From Pseudorhodoferax sp047601025 (GTDB lineage: Bacteria > Pseudomonadota > Gammaproteobacteria > Burkholderiales > Burkholderiaceae_C), in assembly GCF_047601025.1 (NCBI RefSeq), contig NZ_JASGJZ010000001.1:1426001-1490000 (forward strand): 64,000 nucleotides of DNA. The letters run 5' to 3'. Every line of letters begins with the position of its first letter. Position 1 is the first letter of the stretch. Position numbers and translations under genes: made by a program. The notes beneath the pieces are model-generated. The model searched no databases, was not told the DNA's origin, and saw nothing but the letters and a program-made list of their open reading frames with translations. Positions 32,326-42,314 of this stretch are shown here, piece by piece.

Positions 32326-32495
32326 ACCGATCGCGCCCACAGCGGGGTGCGCCGGGCCCCAGGCGCAGGCCGCCGCCCGGAGGGGTGCCAGGGCGACTGC
32401 ACCACCCGCCGGGGGCTTGGCGCGCCCCGGCCCCGGCAATGGCGATGCGAGTGGACGCTCATCGGGGGCCTCGCGTGGGCGTGAGGAATGCGTTC
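32326..32495 (+). repeat. Dispersed intergenic repeat, copy B
   Basis: About 170 bases resemble 13099-13280 in the same orientation. They share GATCGCGCCCAC at the left end and the GGACGCTCATCGGGGGCCTC core near 32453. The element fills the gap between the waaF start and the zinc-finger gene, so it sits in the waaF promoter region. Confidence 0.65.
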
Positions 32496-32503
32496 GCCGC
32501 GGC

Positions 32504-32713
32504 TCAGTGCGCGGCGCCGAAGTGCTCGCCGGCCTTGAGCCTGTAGGTCGTGCCGCAGTACGGGCACCTGGCCTCGCCGGTCTTGGCGACGTCCAGGTAG
32601 ACCCGGGGGTGCGTGTTCCACAGCTGCATGCCGGCCTTGGGCGTGGGGCAGAACACGCCGCCCTGGTCGTTCAGATCCTTGGCCAGCAGCTCGACGGTGG
32701 CGGTGGTGCTCAT
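32504..32713 (-). CDS. Small CHCC-type zinc-finger protein
   Basis: A 69-residue protein of the zf-CHCC family. Putative ligands are Cys in GVFCPTP, His in NTHPRVYLD and the pair in ARCPYCGTTY, the Cys-His-Cys-Cys order also seen in the NDUFS6/YlaE-like proteins. It probably binds zinc; its role is unknown. In Burkholderiales it is usually next to ilvE, as here, with a 5-base gap to the ilvE stop, so it is co-transcribed with ilvE. Confidence 0.85.
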   Translation of the reverse strand: MSTTATVELLAKDLNDQGGVFCPTPKAGMQLWNTHPRVYLDVAKTGEARCPYCGTTYRLKAGEHFGAAH

Positions 32714-32718
32714 GGTGT

Positions 32719-33663
32719 TCAGACCTTGGTCAGCCAGTGGGCGTACTTGGGGTTGCGGCCGTTCACGATGTCGAAGAACGCGTTCTGGATCTTCTCGGTC
32801 ACCGGGCCGCGCGCGCCGATGCCGATCTGCACGCGGTCGAGCTCGCGGATCGGCGTGACCTCGGCCGCGGTGCCGGTGAAGAAGGCCTCGTCGGCGATGT
32901 AGACCTCGTCGCGCGTGATGCGCTTTTGCACTACGTCGATGCCCAGATCCTTGGCGATGTGCAGCACGGTGTTGCGCGTGATGCCGTTCAGCGCGCCGGC
33001 GGACAGGTCGGGCGTGTAGATCGTGCCGTCCTTGACCACGAAGATGTTCTCGCCCGCGCCTTCGCTGACGAAGCCGGCGGAATCGAGCAGCAGCGCCTCG
33101 TCGTAGCCGTCGTCCGTGGCCTCGGTGTTGGCCAGGATGGAGTTGCTGTAGTTGCTGACGGCCTTGGCCTGCGTCATCGTGATGTTGACGTGGTGGCGGG
33201 TGTAGCTGGAGGTCTTGACGCGGATGCCGCGCTGCATGCCTTCCTCGCCCAGGTAGGCGCCCCAGGCCCAGGCCGCGATCATGGCGTGGATGGTGTTGCC
33301 CTTGGGGCTGACGCCCAGCTTTTCCGAGCCGATCCACACCAGCGGGCGCAGGTAGCAGCTGGCCAGCTTGTTCTCGCGCACCACCGCCAGCTGCGCCTGG
33401 TTGAATTCCTCCTGGCTGAACGGGATCCGCATGCGCAGGATCTTGGCGCTGTTGAACAGGCGCTGGGTGTGCTCCTGCAGGCGGAACACCGCCGTACCGT
33501 TCACCGTGTCGTAGGCGCGCACGCCCTCGAACACGCCGCAGCCGTAGTGCAGCGTGTGGGTCAGCACGTGGATCTTCGCGTCGCGCCAGTCGACCATCTG
33601 GCCATCCATCCAGATCTTGCCGTCGCGGTCGGCCATGGAGGGCGCGGGGGGAATAAGGCTCAT
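32719..33663 (-). CDS. ilvE: Branched-chain amino acid aminotransferase
   Basis: A 314-residue class IV PLP aminotransferase that transaminates leucine, isoleucine and valine. Recognisable are IHVLTHTLHYGCGVFEGVRAY, KAVSNYSNSILANTEA (with the PLP lysine just before), EGAGENIFVVKDG and DEAFFTGTAAEVTPIREL. ATG 33663 gives MSLIPPAPSMADRDGKIW, which matches the family. The frame is open further upstream without conserved sequence. It is followed by the CHCC zinc-finger gene. Confidence 0.95.
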   Translation of the reverse strand: MSLIPPAPSMADRDGKIWMDGQMVDWRDAKIHVLTHTLHYGCGVFEGVRAYDTVNGTAVFRLQEHTQRLFNSAKILRMRIPFSQEEFNQAQLAVVRENKLASCYLRPLVWIGSEKLGVSPKGNTIHAMIAAWAWGAYLGEEGMQRGIRVKTSSYTRHHVNITMTQAKAVSNYSNSILANTEATDDGYDEALLLDSAGFVSEGAGENIFVVKDGTIYTPDLSAGALNGITRNTVLHIAKDLGIDVVQKRITRDEVYIADEAFFTGTAAEVTPIRELDRVQIGIGARGPVTEKIQNAFFDIVNGRNPKYAHWLTKV

Positions 33664-33721
33664 GATGCGCGAAGTCCTTTGCTGGGAAGCGGTCTGTGTG
33701 AGGGGCGGAAAACCGGCGATT

Positions 33722-34138
33722 TTACGGCGCGCCATCCGCGCCGGCAGGCGCCGGCGGCCGCGTGAGCCGCCACTCCACCAGCCGGCCGTCCTGGAAGGTG
33801 CAGTCCACGTAGGAGCCGCCCTTGTCGCGCCAGCGGTAGACCTCGGGCTGCTGCTCGCCGGGCGTCAGGCGCTCGCCCAGCGCGCGCGTCATGGCCACCA
33901 CGTGCAGCAGGTTCACGCGCGGCTTGAGCTTGGCGTTCAGCATCACGGCGCTGCCGACGTAGCCGATCGGCCGGTCCGCCGCGCGGCGCATCACCGTCAT
34001 CAGCCGCGTGATGTGCAGCAGCGCCCACATCACGATGCCGCCGCCGACCAGGGCCGCGCCGGGCCAGCCGTATTCGCGGAACGCGACAGCCAGCACCACC
34101 AGGCCGGCCAGGGGGACGAGGATCTTGCTGAACTGCAT
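33722..34138 (-). CDS. Small membrane protein of unknown function
   Basis: A 138-residue protein with an N-terminal pair of hydrophobic segments (about 7-45, with MQFSKILVPLAGLVVLAVAF) and a soluble C-terminal part. The latter carries LKPRVNLLHVVAMTRALGERL and a strand-rich end, YRWRDKGGSYVDCTFQDG. It is conserved in Comamonadaceae next to radA, where it is sometimes mislabelled as glycerate kinase, but no kinase motif is present. It lies 11 bases downstream of radA. Confidence 0.7.
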   Translation of the reverse strand: MQFSKILVPLAGLVVLAVAFREYGWPGAALVGGGIVMWALLHITRLMTVMRRAADRPIGYVGSAVMLNAKLKPRVNLLHVVAMTRALGERLTPGEQQPEVYRWRDKGGSYVDCTFQDGRLVEWRLTRPPAPAGADGAP

Positions 34139-34149
34139 GGCGGCGATTG

Positions 34150-35511
<1,362 letters not shown>

Positions 35512-35589
35512 CGGGCGACTATAGCCAGCGGCCGCGCCGGCCGCCCCCTGTGCTACGCTGGCGGGCTGCCCCACCCGGGAGGACATGCC

Positions 35590-38334
35590 ATGCCGCGGTC
35601 GAGCGAGGCGCAGCAACACGAACCGGATGCCCCCACCGCCCCGCCGGTGCCGACGCGCACCGTGCGGCTGCGTACCGTACTGGTGGCGCTGCTGGTCGCG
35701 GCAGTGGCCCCGGCGCTGGGCATGGCCGCCTTCGCGCTCTGGCAGTCGGCCGACGCGCAGCGCCAGGCTTCGGCCTCGCGGCTGGCCGACACGGCCCGCG
35801 CCCTGGCGCACACGCTGGAAGGCGAACTCAAGACCAAGGCCTCGCTGCTGCAGGCGATGGCCAGCGGCATCGGCAGCGGCGGCATCGGGCTGGCGCAGGC
35901 CCAGGCCTGGCTGGACGGCCTGCGCACCGGCCAGGCGCGCTTCGTGCTGTCGTACGAGGACGGCGCCGGGCCGTCCGCGGCGCCCGCGCTGCCGCCGCAG
36001 CTGGTGCGCGACGGGCTGCGGCACGGCGGCGTGTCGCTGTCCGACCTGTTCATCCCGGCCGCCGGAGAGGCGCCGGCCGTGGCGCTGTCGGTGCCGCTGC
36101 CGCTGCAGGAGGGGCAGGCGGCCCTGCTGTCGCTGGTGCAGCCGGCCACCCAGCTGCTGAGCCTGGCGCCGCAGCGGACCCGCACCGAGGAAGCGCTGCT
36201 GGTGGCGGTGACCGACGGCCAGGGCCGGCTGGTCGCGCGCTCGCGCGACGGCAACCGGCTGGTGGGCCAGCAGATGCCCGACTGGAACCGGCTCAAGGCG
36301 GCCAATATGCGCAGCGGGCAGATCGACGCCACCACGGCCGAGGGCGGCCGGGTGGTGCTGAGCTACGAGACGCTGGCCGCCACCCCGGGCTGGGTGGTGG
36401 CGGTGGCCGAGCCGCGCACCCTCTTCGACCAGACCTGGCAGCGGCCGCTGCTGCAGCTGGCGGCGGCCGGGGCCATCGGCACGCTGGTGGCGCTGCTGGC
36501 GGCGGCCTGGCTGTCGCGCACGATCGTCCGGCCGGTGCACGACCTCGCGCGCAACGCCGAGGCGGTAGCCGCCGCGCCGGACGGCCAGGTGCCGTCCCTG
36601 GCGCTGGCGCGGCCGAGCGCGATCACCGAATTCGAGTCCATGCGCCACAGCATCGAGGCCGCGCAGGCCGCGCTGCACGCGCGCGCCGAGACCGAGCGCC
36701 GCAACAGCGCGGCCCTGGCGCTGAACGCGCTGCGCTACCGCACGCTGGCGCGCACCGGCGCCGTGGTGCTGTGGCGCGGCACGCCGGACGGCCGGCTGAC
36801 CGCGGTGGACGGCTGGTCGCTGCTGACCGGCGAGCCGGACGAGGCGGCCCTGGGCCATGGCTGGCAGCGGCGCATGCATCCGGAGGACCAGGTGGCGCTG
36901 CAGCCGCCGGCCGGCACGCACATGGACCTGGAATTCCGCGTCGCGCGCGCCGACGGCAGCTGGTGCTGGGTGCGTGGCCGCGGCGCGGCCGTGCCGTCCG
37001 ACGACGGCGTGGTGCGCGAATGGGTCGGCGTGCTGGAGGACGTCAGCGAGCGCCACCGCGCCCAGGCCCGCGTGGCCCACATGGCGCTGCACGACGCGCT
37101 GACCGACCTGCCCAACCGGGTCGAGTTCCGCAACCGGCTGAACGCCGCGATCCGGCGCGCCGGCCGCGGCGAGGCCGGCGCCGTGCTGTACATCGACCTG
37201 GACCGCTTCAAGGCGGTCAACGACACGCTGGGCCATCCGGCCGGCGATGCGCTGCTGCTGGCCGTGACGGCCCGGCTGCGCGCGCTGCTGCGCCAGGACG
37301 ACACGGTGGCGCGGCTGGCCGGCGACGAGTTCGCGATCATCCAGTCGCCGCTGGGCTCGCCGGCCGCCGCGGCCGGGCTGGCGGAGCGCGTGGTCAGGAG
37401 CCTGAGCGCGCCCTACGACATCGCCGGCCACCGGGTGCTGATCGGCGCCAGCGTGGGCATCATGCCGATCCAGGACGGCCGGCACAGCGCCGACCAGCTG
37501 CTCAAGTACGCCGACCTGGCCCTGTACCGCGCCAAGCAGGAAGGCCGCGGCCGCTACGCCTTCTTCGAGCCGGGCATGGACGCCCGCATGCAGGCGCGCC
37601 GCCAGGCCGAGCTGGAGCTGCGCGACGCGCTGGAGCGCGGCGAGTTCGCGCTGGCCTACGCGCCCCTGGTCGACGCCGCGCGCCGGCTGTGCGGCGTGGC
37701 CGCGCTGCTGCACTGGAACCACCCACGCCGCGGGCACCTGCCCGCGGCCGAGTTCATGCCGCTGGCCGACGAGCTGGGCCTGTCGGGCCGGCTGGTGGAA
37801 TGGGCGCTGGCGCGCACCTGCCACGAGCTGGCCGCCTGGCCCGACTGCCCCAAGGCCGCGCTGGACATCTCGCCGGCGCTGCGCTGGGGCGTGCCGATGG
37901 CGCAGCGCTGGATCGAGCAGGCCCTCGGCTCCGCCGCACTGGCGCCGCCACGCCTGGAACTGGAGATCACCGAATGCGCGCTGATGGCGTACCCGGAGAC
38001 GGCCGGCCGGCTGCTGCAACTGCTGCGCGCCCGCGGCGTGCGCACCGCGCTGACCGGCTTCGGCGCCGCCCGCTCGGCGCTGGGCCTGCTGCTGCAGCTG
38101 CCGGTGGACAGGCTGCAGCTCGACCCGGCGCTGCTGCAGGGCGGCCCGGCGGGCGTGCAGGCGATGGCGCTGCTGTGCGCGCAGCGCGGCATCGTGCTCG
38201 GCGCCGAAGGCGTGGACGGCGACGCGCTGGCCGCGCTGGCCGGCCCGCACATGCCGGTGGAGCTGCAGGACCACCCGTGCGCGGCCGAGGCCGTGCCGCC
38301 GGCCGGCCACGGCCTGCTGCCGGCCGCGGCGTGA
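35590..38334 (+). CDS. Membrane sensor with GGDEF and degenerate EAL domain
   Basis: A 914-residue protein with two transmembrane segments (about 28-52 and 295-318) flanking a dCACHE-like periplasmic sensor. A HAMP-like linker, a PAS-type domain (about 385-495), a GGDEF domain (about 500-660) and an EAL-type domain (about 670-910) follow. The GGDEF signature is AGDEF (577-581), which can still be active, and LYIDLDRFKAVNDTLGHPAGD is intact. The EAL signature is A704-A-L, and the DDFGTG-type motif is replaced by TGFGAARSA, so phosphodiesterase activity is very unlikely. The protein is probably a cyclase whose EAL module senses or binds partners. ATG 35590 is chosen over the overlapping out-of-frame ATG 35585. 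Confidence 0.88.
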   Translation: MPRSSEAQQHEPDAPTAPPVPTRTVRLRTVLVALLVAAVAPALGMAAFALWQSADAQRQASASRLADTARALAHTLEGELKTKASLLQAMASGIGSGGIGLAQAQAWLDGLRTGQARFVLSYEDGAGPSAAPALPPQLVRDGLRHGGVSLSDLFIPAAGEAPAVALSVPLPLQEGQAALLSLVQPATQLLSLAPQRTRTEEALLVAVTDGQGRLVARSRDGNRLVGQQMPDWNRLKAANMRSGQIDATTAEGGRVVLSYETLAATPGWVVAVAEPRTLFDQTWQRPLLQLAAAGAIGTLVALLAAAWLSRTIVRPVHDLARNAEAVAAAPDGQVPSLALARPSAITEFESMRHSIEAAQAALHARAETERRNSAALALNALRYRTLARTGAVVLWRGTPDGRLTAVDGWSLLTGEPDEAALGHGWQRRMHPEDQVALQPPAGTHMDLEFRVARADGSWCWVRGRGAAVPSDDGVVREWVGVLEDVSERHRAQARVAHMALHDALTDLPNRVEFRNRLNAAIRRAGRGEAGAVLYIDLDRFKAVNDTLGHPAGDALLLAVTARLRALLRQDDTVARLAGDEFAIIQSPLGSPAAAAGLAERVVRSLSAPYDIAGHRVLIGASVGIMPIQDGRHSADQLLKYADLALYRAKQEGRGRYAFFEPGMDARMQARRQAELELRDALERGEFALAYAPLVDAARRLCGVAALLHWNHPRRGHLPAAEFMPLADELGLSGRLVEWALARTCHELAAWPDCPKAALDISPALRWGVPMAQRWIEQALGSAALAPPRLELEITECALMAYPETAGRLLQLLRARGVRTALTGFGAARSALGLLLQLPVDRLQLDPALLQGGPAGVQAMALLCAQRGIVLGAEGVDGDALAALAGPHMPVELQDHPCAAEAVPPAGHGLLPAAA

Positions 38335-38386
38335 ACCGCATCGGAAGCGGCGCATGCATCGGGCGCAGGGCCCGCTCACGGCCTCG

Positions 38387-39355
38387 CTACTCGATGGTCG
38401 CGCCCGACGCCTGGACGATGCCCTTCCACTTCTGGTAGTCGCTCTTGACCAGCGCGCCGAACTGCTCGGCGCTCATGCGCTGCACCTCGGCGCCCTGGGC
38501 CTGGATCGCGGCCACGGTGTCGGGCATGGCCAGCAGCCGGTCGACCTCGGCGTGCACCGTGGCGACGATCGCCGCCGGCGCGCCGGCCGGCAGGAACAGG
38601 CCGTACCAGGTGCTGACGTCGAAGTCCTTGTAGCCGAGCTCGGCCACGGTCGGGATCTCCGGCGCGCTGGAACTGCGCCGGGCCGAGGTCACCGCCAGCG
38701 CGCGCAGCTTGCCGGACTTGAGCTGCCCGATGGCCGAGGGCAGCGAGGAAACCATCAGGTCCACGTTGCCGGCCAGCACGTCCATCATCGCCGGGTTGGA
38801 GCCCTTGTAGGGCACGTGGCGGATATTGATGCCGGCGGCGGTCTTGAAGATCTCGCCGGCCAGGTGGATGGTGGTGCCGTTGCCGGGCGAACCGTAGGTG
38901 ATGGCATCCGGCGCGTTGCGCGCCGCGGACACCACGTCGCCCAGGGTCTTGAAGCGCGAGGTGCTGGCCGTGACGATGACCACCGGCGTATACGCCACGT
39001 GGGCCACGGCGATGAGGTCGCGCGTGGGGTCGTAGGACAGGTTCTTGTACAGCCAGGGCGCGACGACCAGGTTGTCCTTCTGGCCCATGACCATCTCGTA
39101 GCCGGTCGGCGCGGCACGCACCGCCTCGGCGATGCCCACGGTGCCGCCGGCGCCGGCGCGGTTCTCCGCCACCACGGTCCACTTGGCGTGCTCGGTCAGC
39201 TTGGTCGCGATCAGGCGCGACAGGATGTCGGTGCCGCCGCCGGGCGGGAACGGCACGATCAGGCGGATCGGCTTGGACGGGTAGGCCTGCGCCAGGGCCA
39301 GGCCGGGCGCCAGCGCGCCGGCCGCCAGCGCGCTGCAGAAGCTGCGACGGAACAT
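38387..39355 (-). CDS. TctC/Bug-type periplasmic binding protein
   Basis: A 322-residue tripartite tricarboxylate transporter receptor (Bug family) with a signal peptide (MFRRSFCSALAAGALAPGLALAQA, shown as MFRRSFCSALAAGALA then PGLALAQA). Typical motifs are PSKPIRLIVPFPPGGGTD, ENRAGAGGTVG, YGSPGNGTT and HVPYKGSNPAMMDVLAGNVD. It captures an organic acid in the periplasm. No TctA/TctB permease genes lie nearby, as is common for the many orphan Bug proteins of Burkholderiales. It lies 25 bases downstream of the aldehyde dehydrogenase gene, with a GGAGAG ribosome binding site, so the two form an operon. Confidence 0.92.
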   Translation of the reverse strand: MFRRSFCSALAAGALAPGLALAQAYPSKPIRLIVPFPPGGGTDILSRLIATKLTEHAKWTVVAENRAGAGGTVGIAEAVRAAPTGYEMVMGQKDNLVVAPWLYKNLSYDPTRDLIAVAHVAYTPVVIVTASTSRFKTLGDVVSAARNAPDAITYGSPGNGTTIHLAGEIFKTAAGINIRHVPYKGSNPAMMDVLAGNVDLMVSSLPSAIGQLKSGKLRALAVTSARRSSSAPEIPTVAELGYKDFDVSTWYGLFLPAGAPAAIVATVHAEVDRLLAMPDTVAAIQAQGAEVQRMSAEQFGALVKSDYQKWKGIVQASGATIE

Positions 39356-39380
39356 CTCGTTCTCTCCTCGTTGTGAATGT

Positions 39381-40817
39381 TCAGACGTTGGTGATCGACA
39401 CGGCACGCGTGTTCAGGTAGGCCTCCATCGCCTCGGGGCCGCCCTCGGAGCCGTAGCCGGAATCCTTGATGCCGCCGAACGGCAGCTCGGCCGAGGGCGA
39501 GGCCGGCTGGTTGACCCACAGCATGCCGACCTCCACGCGCTGCGACAGCAGGTGCGCGTTCTTCAGCGAGCGCGTGTAGGCATAGCCGGCCAGGCCGTAG
39601 GCCAGGCGGTTGGCCTCGGCGATGGCCTCCTCCAGCTGGTCGAACGGGCGGATCGCGGCCATCGGGCCGAACGGCTCGTCGTTGAACACCCGGGCGCCGA
39701 GCGGCACGTCGTTCAGGATGGTCGGCTGCCAGAAGTTGCCGGCCTCGCCGATGCGCTCGCCGCCGGCCAGCAGCCGCGCGCCCTGCTCGACGGCGTCGCG
39801 CGTCAGCTCGGCCATGGCCGTCAGGCGGCGCGGGTTGGCCAGCGGGCCCATCTGCGTGCCGTCGGCCAGGCCATCGCCGACCTGCAGGCCGCGCGCGTAG
39901 GCCGTCAGCGCCTCGGCGAACTCGTTCTGCACGCTGCGGTGCACCAGGAAGCGCGTGGGCGAGATGCAGACCTGCCCGGCGTTGCGGAACTTGGCGGCGC
40001 CGGCGGCCTTGACGGCGAGCTGCACGTCGGCGTCCTCGCAGACGATCACCGGCGCATGGCCGCCCAGCTCCATGGTCACGCGCTTCATGTGCTGGCCGGC
40101 CAGCGCCGCCAGCTGCTTGCCCACCGGCGTGGAGCCGGTGAAGGTGACCTTGCGGACGACGGGGTGCGGGATCAGGTAGGCGGAGATCTCGGCCGGGTTG
40201 CCGTAGACCAGGCCGACCACGCCGGCCGGCACGCCGGCATCCGCGAAGGCGCGGATCAGCGCGGCCGGCGCGGCCGGCGTCTCCTCGGGCGCCTTCACCA
40301 GCATGGAGCAGCCGCTGGCCAGCGCCGCCGACAGCTTGCGCACGACCTGGTTGATCGGGAAGTTCCAGGGCGTGAACGCCGCCACCGGGCCGACCGGGTC
40401 CTTGAGCACCAGCTGGCGGACCGCGAGGCTGCGCGAAGGCACGATGCGGCCGTACACGCGCAGGCCCTCGTCGGCGAACCATTCGATGATGTCGGCCGAG
40501 GCCAGCGCCTCGGCCCGGGCCTCGGGCAGCGGCTTGCCGTTCTCCTGCGTCAGCACGGCGGCGATGGCCTCGGCGCGCTCGCGCATCAGCGCGGCGGCGC
40601 GGCGCATGGTCCTGGCGCGCTCGATGGCCGGCACGTCGCGCCAGACCTCGAAGCCCTTCTGCGCCGCCGCCAGGGCGCGGTCCAGGTCGGCGATGCCGGC
40701 GTGCGCCACGCGCCCGATCTCCCGGCCCGTGGCCGGGTTGAACACGGCCAGCGTGCGGCCGTCGGCCGCGTCCTGCCACTGGCCGTCGATGAACAGTTGG
40801 GTGCTGGGGTAGGTCAT
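39381..40817 (-). CDS. NAD(P)-dependent aldehyde dehydrogenase (succinate-semialdehyde type)
   Basis: A 478-residue aldehyde dehydrogenase. The catalytic Glu is in TMELGGHAPVIV and the catalytic Cys in NAGQVCISPTRF. PWNFPINQVVRKLSAAL and FTGSTPVGKQL are cofactor-binding stretches. The closest family by motif is the GabD/succinate-semialdehyde or glycolaldehyde type, but the substrate is not certain. ATG 40817 begins MTYPSTQLFIDGQW. The gene precedes a TctC-type receptor gene in the same direction, which suggests a small catabolic unit for an imported organic acid or aldehyde. Confidence 0.92.
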   Translation of the reverse strand: MTYPSTQLFIDGQWQDAADGRTLAVFNPATGREIGRVAHAGIADLDRALAAAQKGFEVWRDVPAIERARTMRRAAALMRERAEAIAAVLTQENGKPLPEARAEALASADIIEWFADEGLRVYGRIVPSRSLAVRQLVLKDPVGPVAAFTPWNFPINQVVRKLSAALASGCSMLVKAPEETPAAPAALIRAFADAGVPAGVVGLVYGNPAEISAYLIPHPVVRKVTFTGSTPVGKQLAALAGQHMKRVTMELGGHAPVIVCEDADVQLAVKAAGAAKFRNAGQVCISPTRFLVHRSVQNEFAEALTAYARGLQVGDGLADGTQMGPLANPRRLTAMAELTRDAVEQGARLLAGGERIGEAGNFWQPTILNDVPLGARVFNDEPFGPMAAIRPFDQLEEAIAEANRLAYGLAGYAYTRSLKNAHLLSQRVEVGMLWVNQPASPSAELPFGGIKDSGYGSEGGPEAMEAYLNTRAVSITNV

Positions 40818-40913
40818 GGGAAAGCTCCTGCGGACTCGGCAACGGAAAAGCGAACCGGCGATTGTCCACCGTTCCGGCGCGGGCCCGCAGGGGCGGGAAA
40901 GGGGCGGCGCGCG

Positions 40914-41105
40914 TCAGCGCGGCGCCTGCTGCGCGCGCAGGCGGGCGAGCTGGCGCATCAGCCGGTCGATGGCGTCGGCGTCGGGCTCCGGCTCGCACTG
41001 CAACTCGAACAGCCGCTCGCGCAGCTGGCGGATCCGCCGCGCGTGCCGCGGCGGCAGCGGGGTGGACGTGGACGAAGAGGCGGCGGAGTCGGCCAGGGCG
41101 TGCAT
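40914..41105 (-). CDS. Possible small coiled-coil protein
   Basis: A 63-residue open frame starting at ATG 41105. The C-terminal two thirds (RRIRQLRERLFELQCEPE and DAIDRLMRQLARLRAQQ) form two amphipathic helices suitable for a coiled coil. The N-terminal 18 residues are Ser/Thr/Pro-rich. There is no homologue I recognise. Codon use fits a real gene, but the size and GC-rich background leave room for chance. Confidence 0.4.
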   Translation of the reverse strand: MHALADSAASSSTSTPLPPRHARRIRQLRERLFELQCEPEPDADAIDRLMRQLARLRAQQAPR

Positions 41106-41323
41106 GCGCCCATGGTCCGGCCCCGCGCGCGGCCGCGCCATCGCACGATGGCGCATGCGCGTGTAGGCGCAGGCCTGCACGGCACGCGGCGGCGGCCACC
41201 GCGCGGCGGCGGCCGGCACAGGAAAACACCCGTAGCCGCCCCGCGGGGCGGCGCCAACAATAGCGCGCCGCGCGGGGCCGCCCCCCCGCCGCGCCCCCCA
41301 TCACCACCCCGAGGAGAACACCC

Positions 41324-42313
41324 ATGCCCATGAACCGACGCCACCTGCTGCACGGCGCGGGCGCCGGCGCGCTGCTGGCCGCCATCGGCCGCCAGGCGCT
41401 GGCCCAGTCGCACCCCGAGCTGCTGCGCATCGTCACCGGCTTCGCGGCCGGCGGCACGTCCGACGCCATCTGCCGCCGCGTGGCCACGCAGCTGGCGCCC
41501 AGCTATGCCAGGACGGCCGTGGTCGAGAACCGCACCGGCGCCGGCGGGCAGATCGCGATCCAGTTCGTCAAGTCGGCCGCGCCGGACGGCGCCACGCTGC
41601 TGCAGACGCCCACGTCCATGCTGACGATCTACCCGCACATCTACAAGAAGCTGCCGTACGACGCCCAGACCGACCTGGCGCCGGTGTCGCTGGGCTGCGT
41701 GTTCGACTTCGGCCTGGCCGTGGGGCCGGCCGTGCCGGCCACGGTCCGCAGCGTGCCGGAGTTCCTGGCCTGGGCCAAGGCCAACCCGCAGGGCGCCAGC
41801 TTCGGCTCGCCGGCCGCCGGCTCCACGCCGCACTTCATCGGCGCGCTGCTGGGCCGCAGCGCCGGCGTGGAGCTCCGGCACGCGGCCTACCGCGGCACGC
41901 AGCCGGCCATGCTGGACCTGCTGGGCGGCAACATCTCGGCCGTGTCCGGCCCGATCGGCGACATCACCCAGCACCTGGCCAGCGGCAAGGTGCGCATCCT
42001 GGGCGTCTCCGGCACGCGGCGCAGCCGCTTCGCGCCCGGCGTGCCCACCTTTGAGGAGCAGGGCATCAAGGACGGCACGCACAGCGAGTGGTTCGCCTTC
42101 TTCCTGCCCGCCCGGACACCCGCCGACACCGTGCAGCGCCTGAACGCGGCGCTGCGCGTGGCGCTGGCGCACCAGGACGTGGCGGACGGCCTGGCCACCT
42201 TCGGGCTGGAGGCGATGTCCTCCACGCCGGCCGAGCTGGCCGAGCTGGTGCAGCGCGACACGGCCAAGTGGGGGCCGATCGTGCAGGCCATCGGCTTCAC
42301 CGCGGAGGGCTGA
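41324..42313 (+). CDS. TctC/Bug-type periplasmic binding protein
   Basis: A 329-residue Bug-family receptor. The N-terminus MNRRHLLHGAGAGALLAAIG is an export signal with a twin arginine. Family motifs include LRIVTGFAAGGTSDAI, VENRTGAGGQIA, GSPAAGSTPHF, HAAYRGTQPAMLDLLGGNIS and FAPGVPTFEEQG. There is no permease gene beside it. It is followed with a 1-base gap by a ketopantoate reductase-like gene and is probably co-transcribed with it. The starting ATG could be 41324 or the next in-frame ATG two codons later; a GAGGAG ribosome binding site precedes them. Confidence 0.92.
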   Translation: MPMNRRHLLHGAGAGALLAAIGRQALAQSHPELLRIVTGFAAGGTSDAICRRVATQLAPSYARTAVVENRTGAGGQIAIQFVKSAAPDGATLLQTPTSMLTIYPHIYKKLPYDAQTDLAPVSLGCVFDFGLAVGPAVPATVRSVPEFLAWAKANPQGASFGSPAAGSTPHFIGALLGRSAGVELRHAAYRGTQPAMLDLLGGNISAVSGPIGDITQHLASGKVRILGVSGTRRSRFAPGVPTFEEQGIKDGTHSEWFAFFLPARTPADTVQRLNAALRVALAHQDVADGLATFGLEAMSSTPAELAELVQRDTAKWGPIVQAIGFTAEG

Positions 42314-42314
42314 G

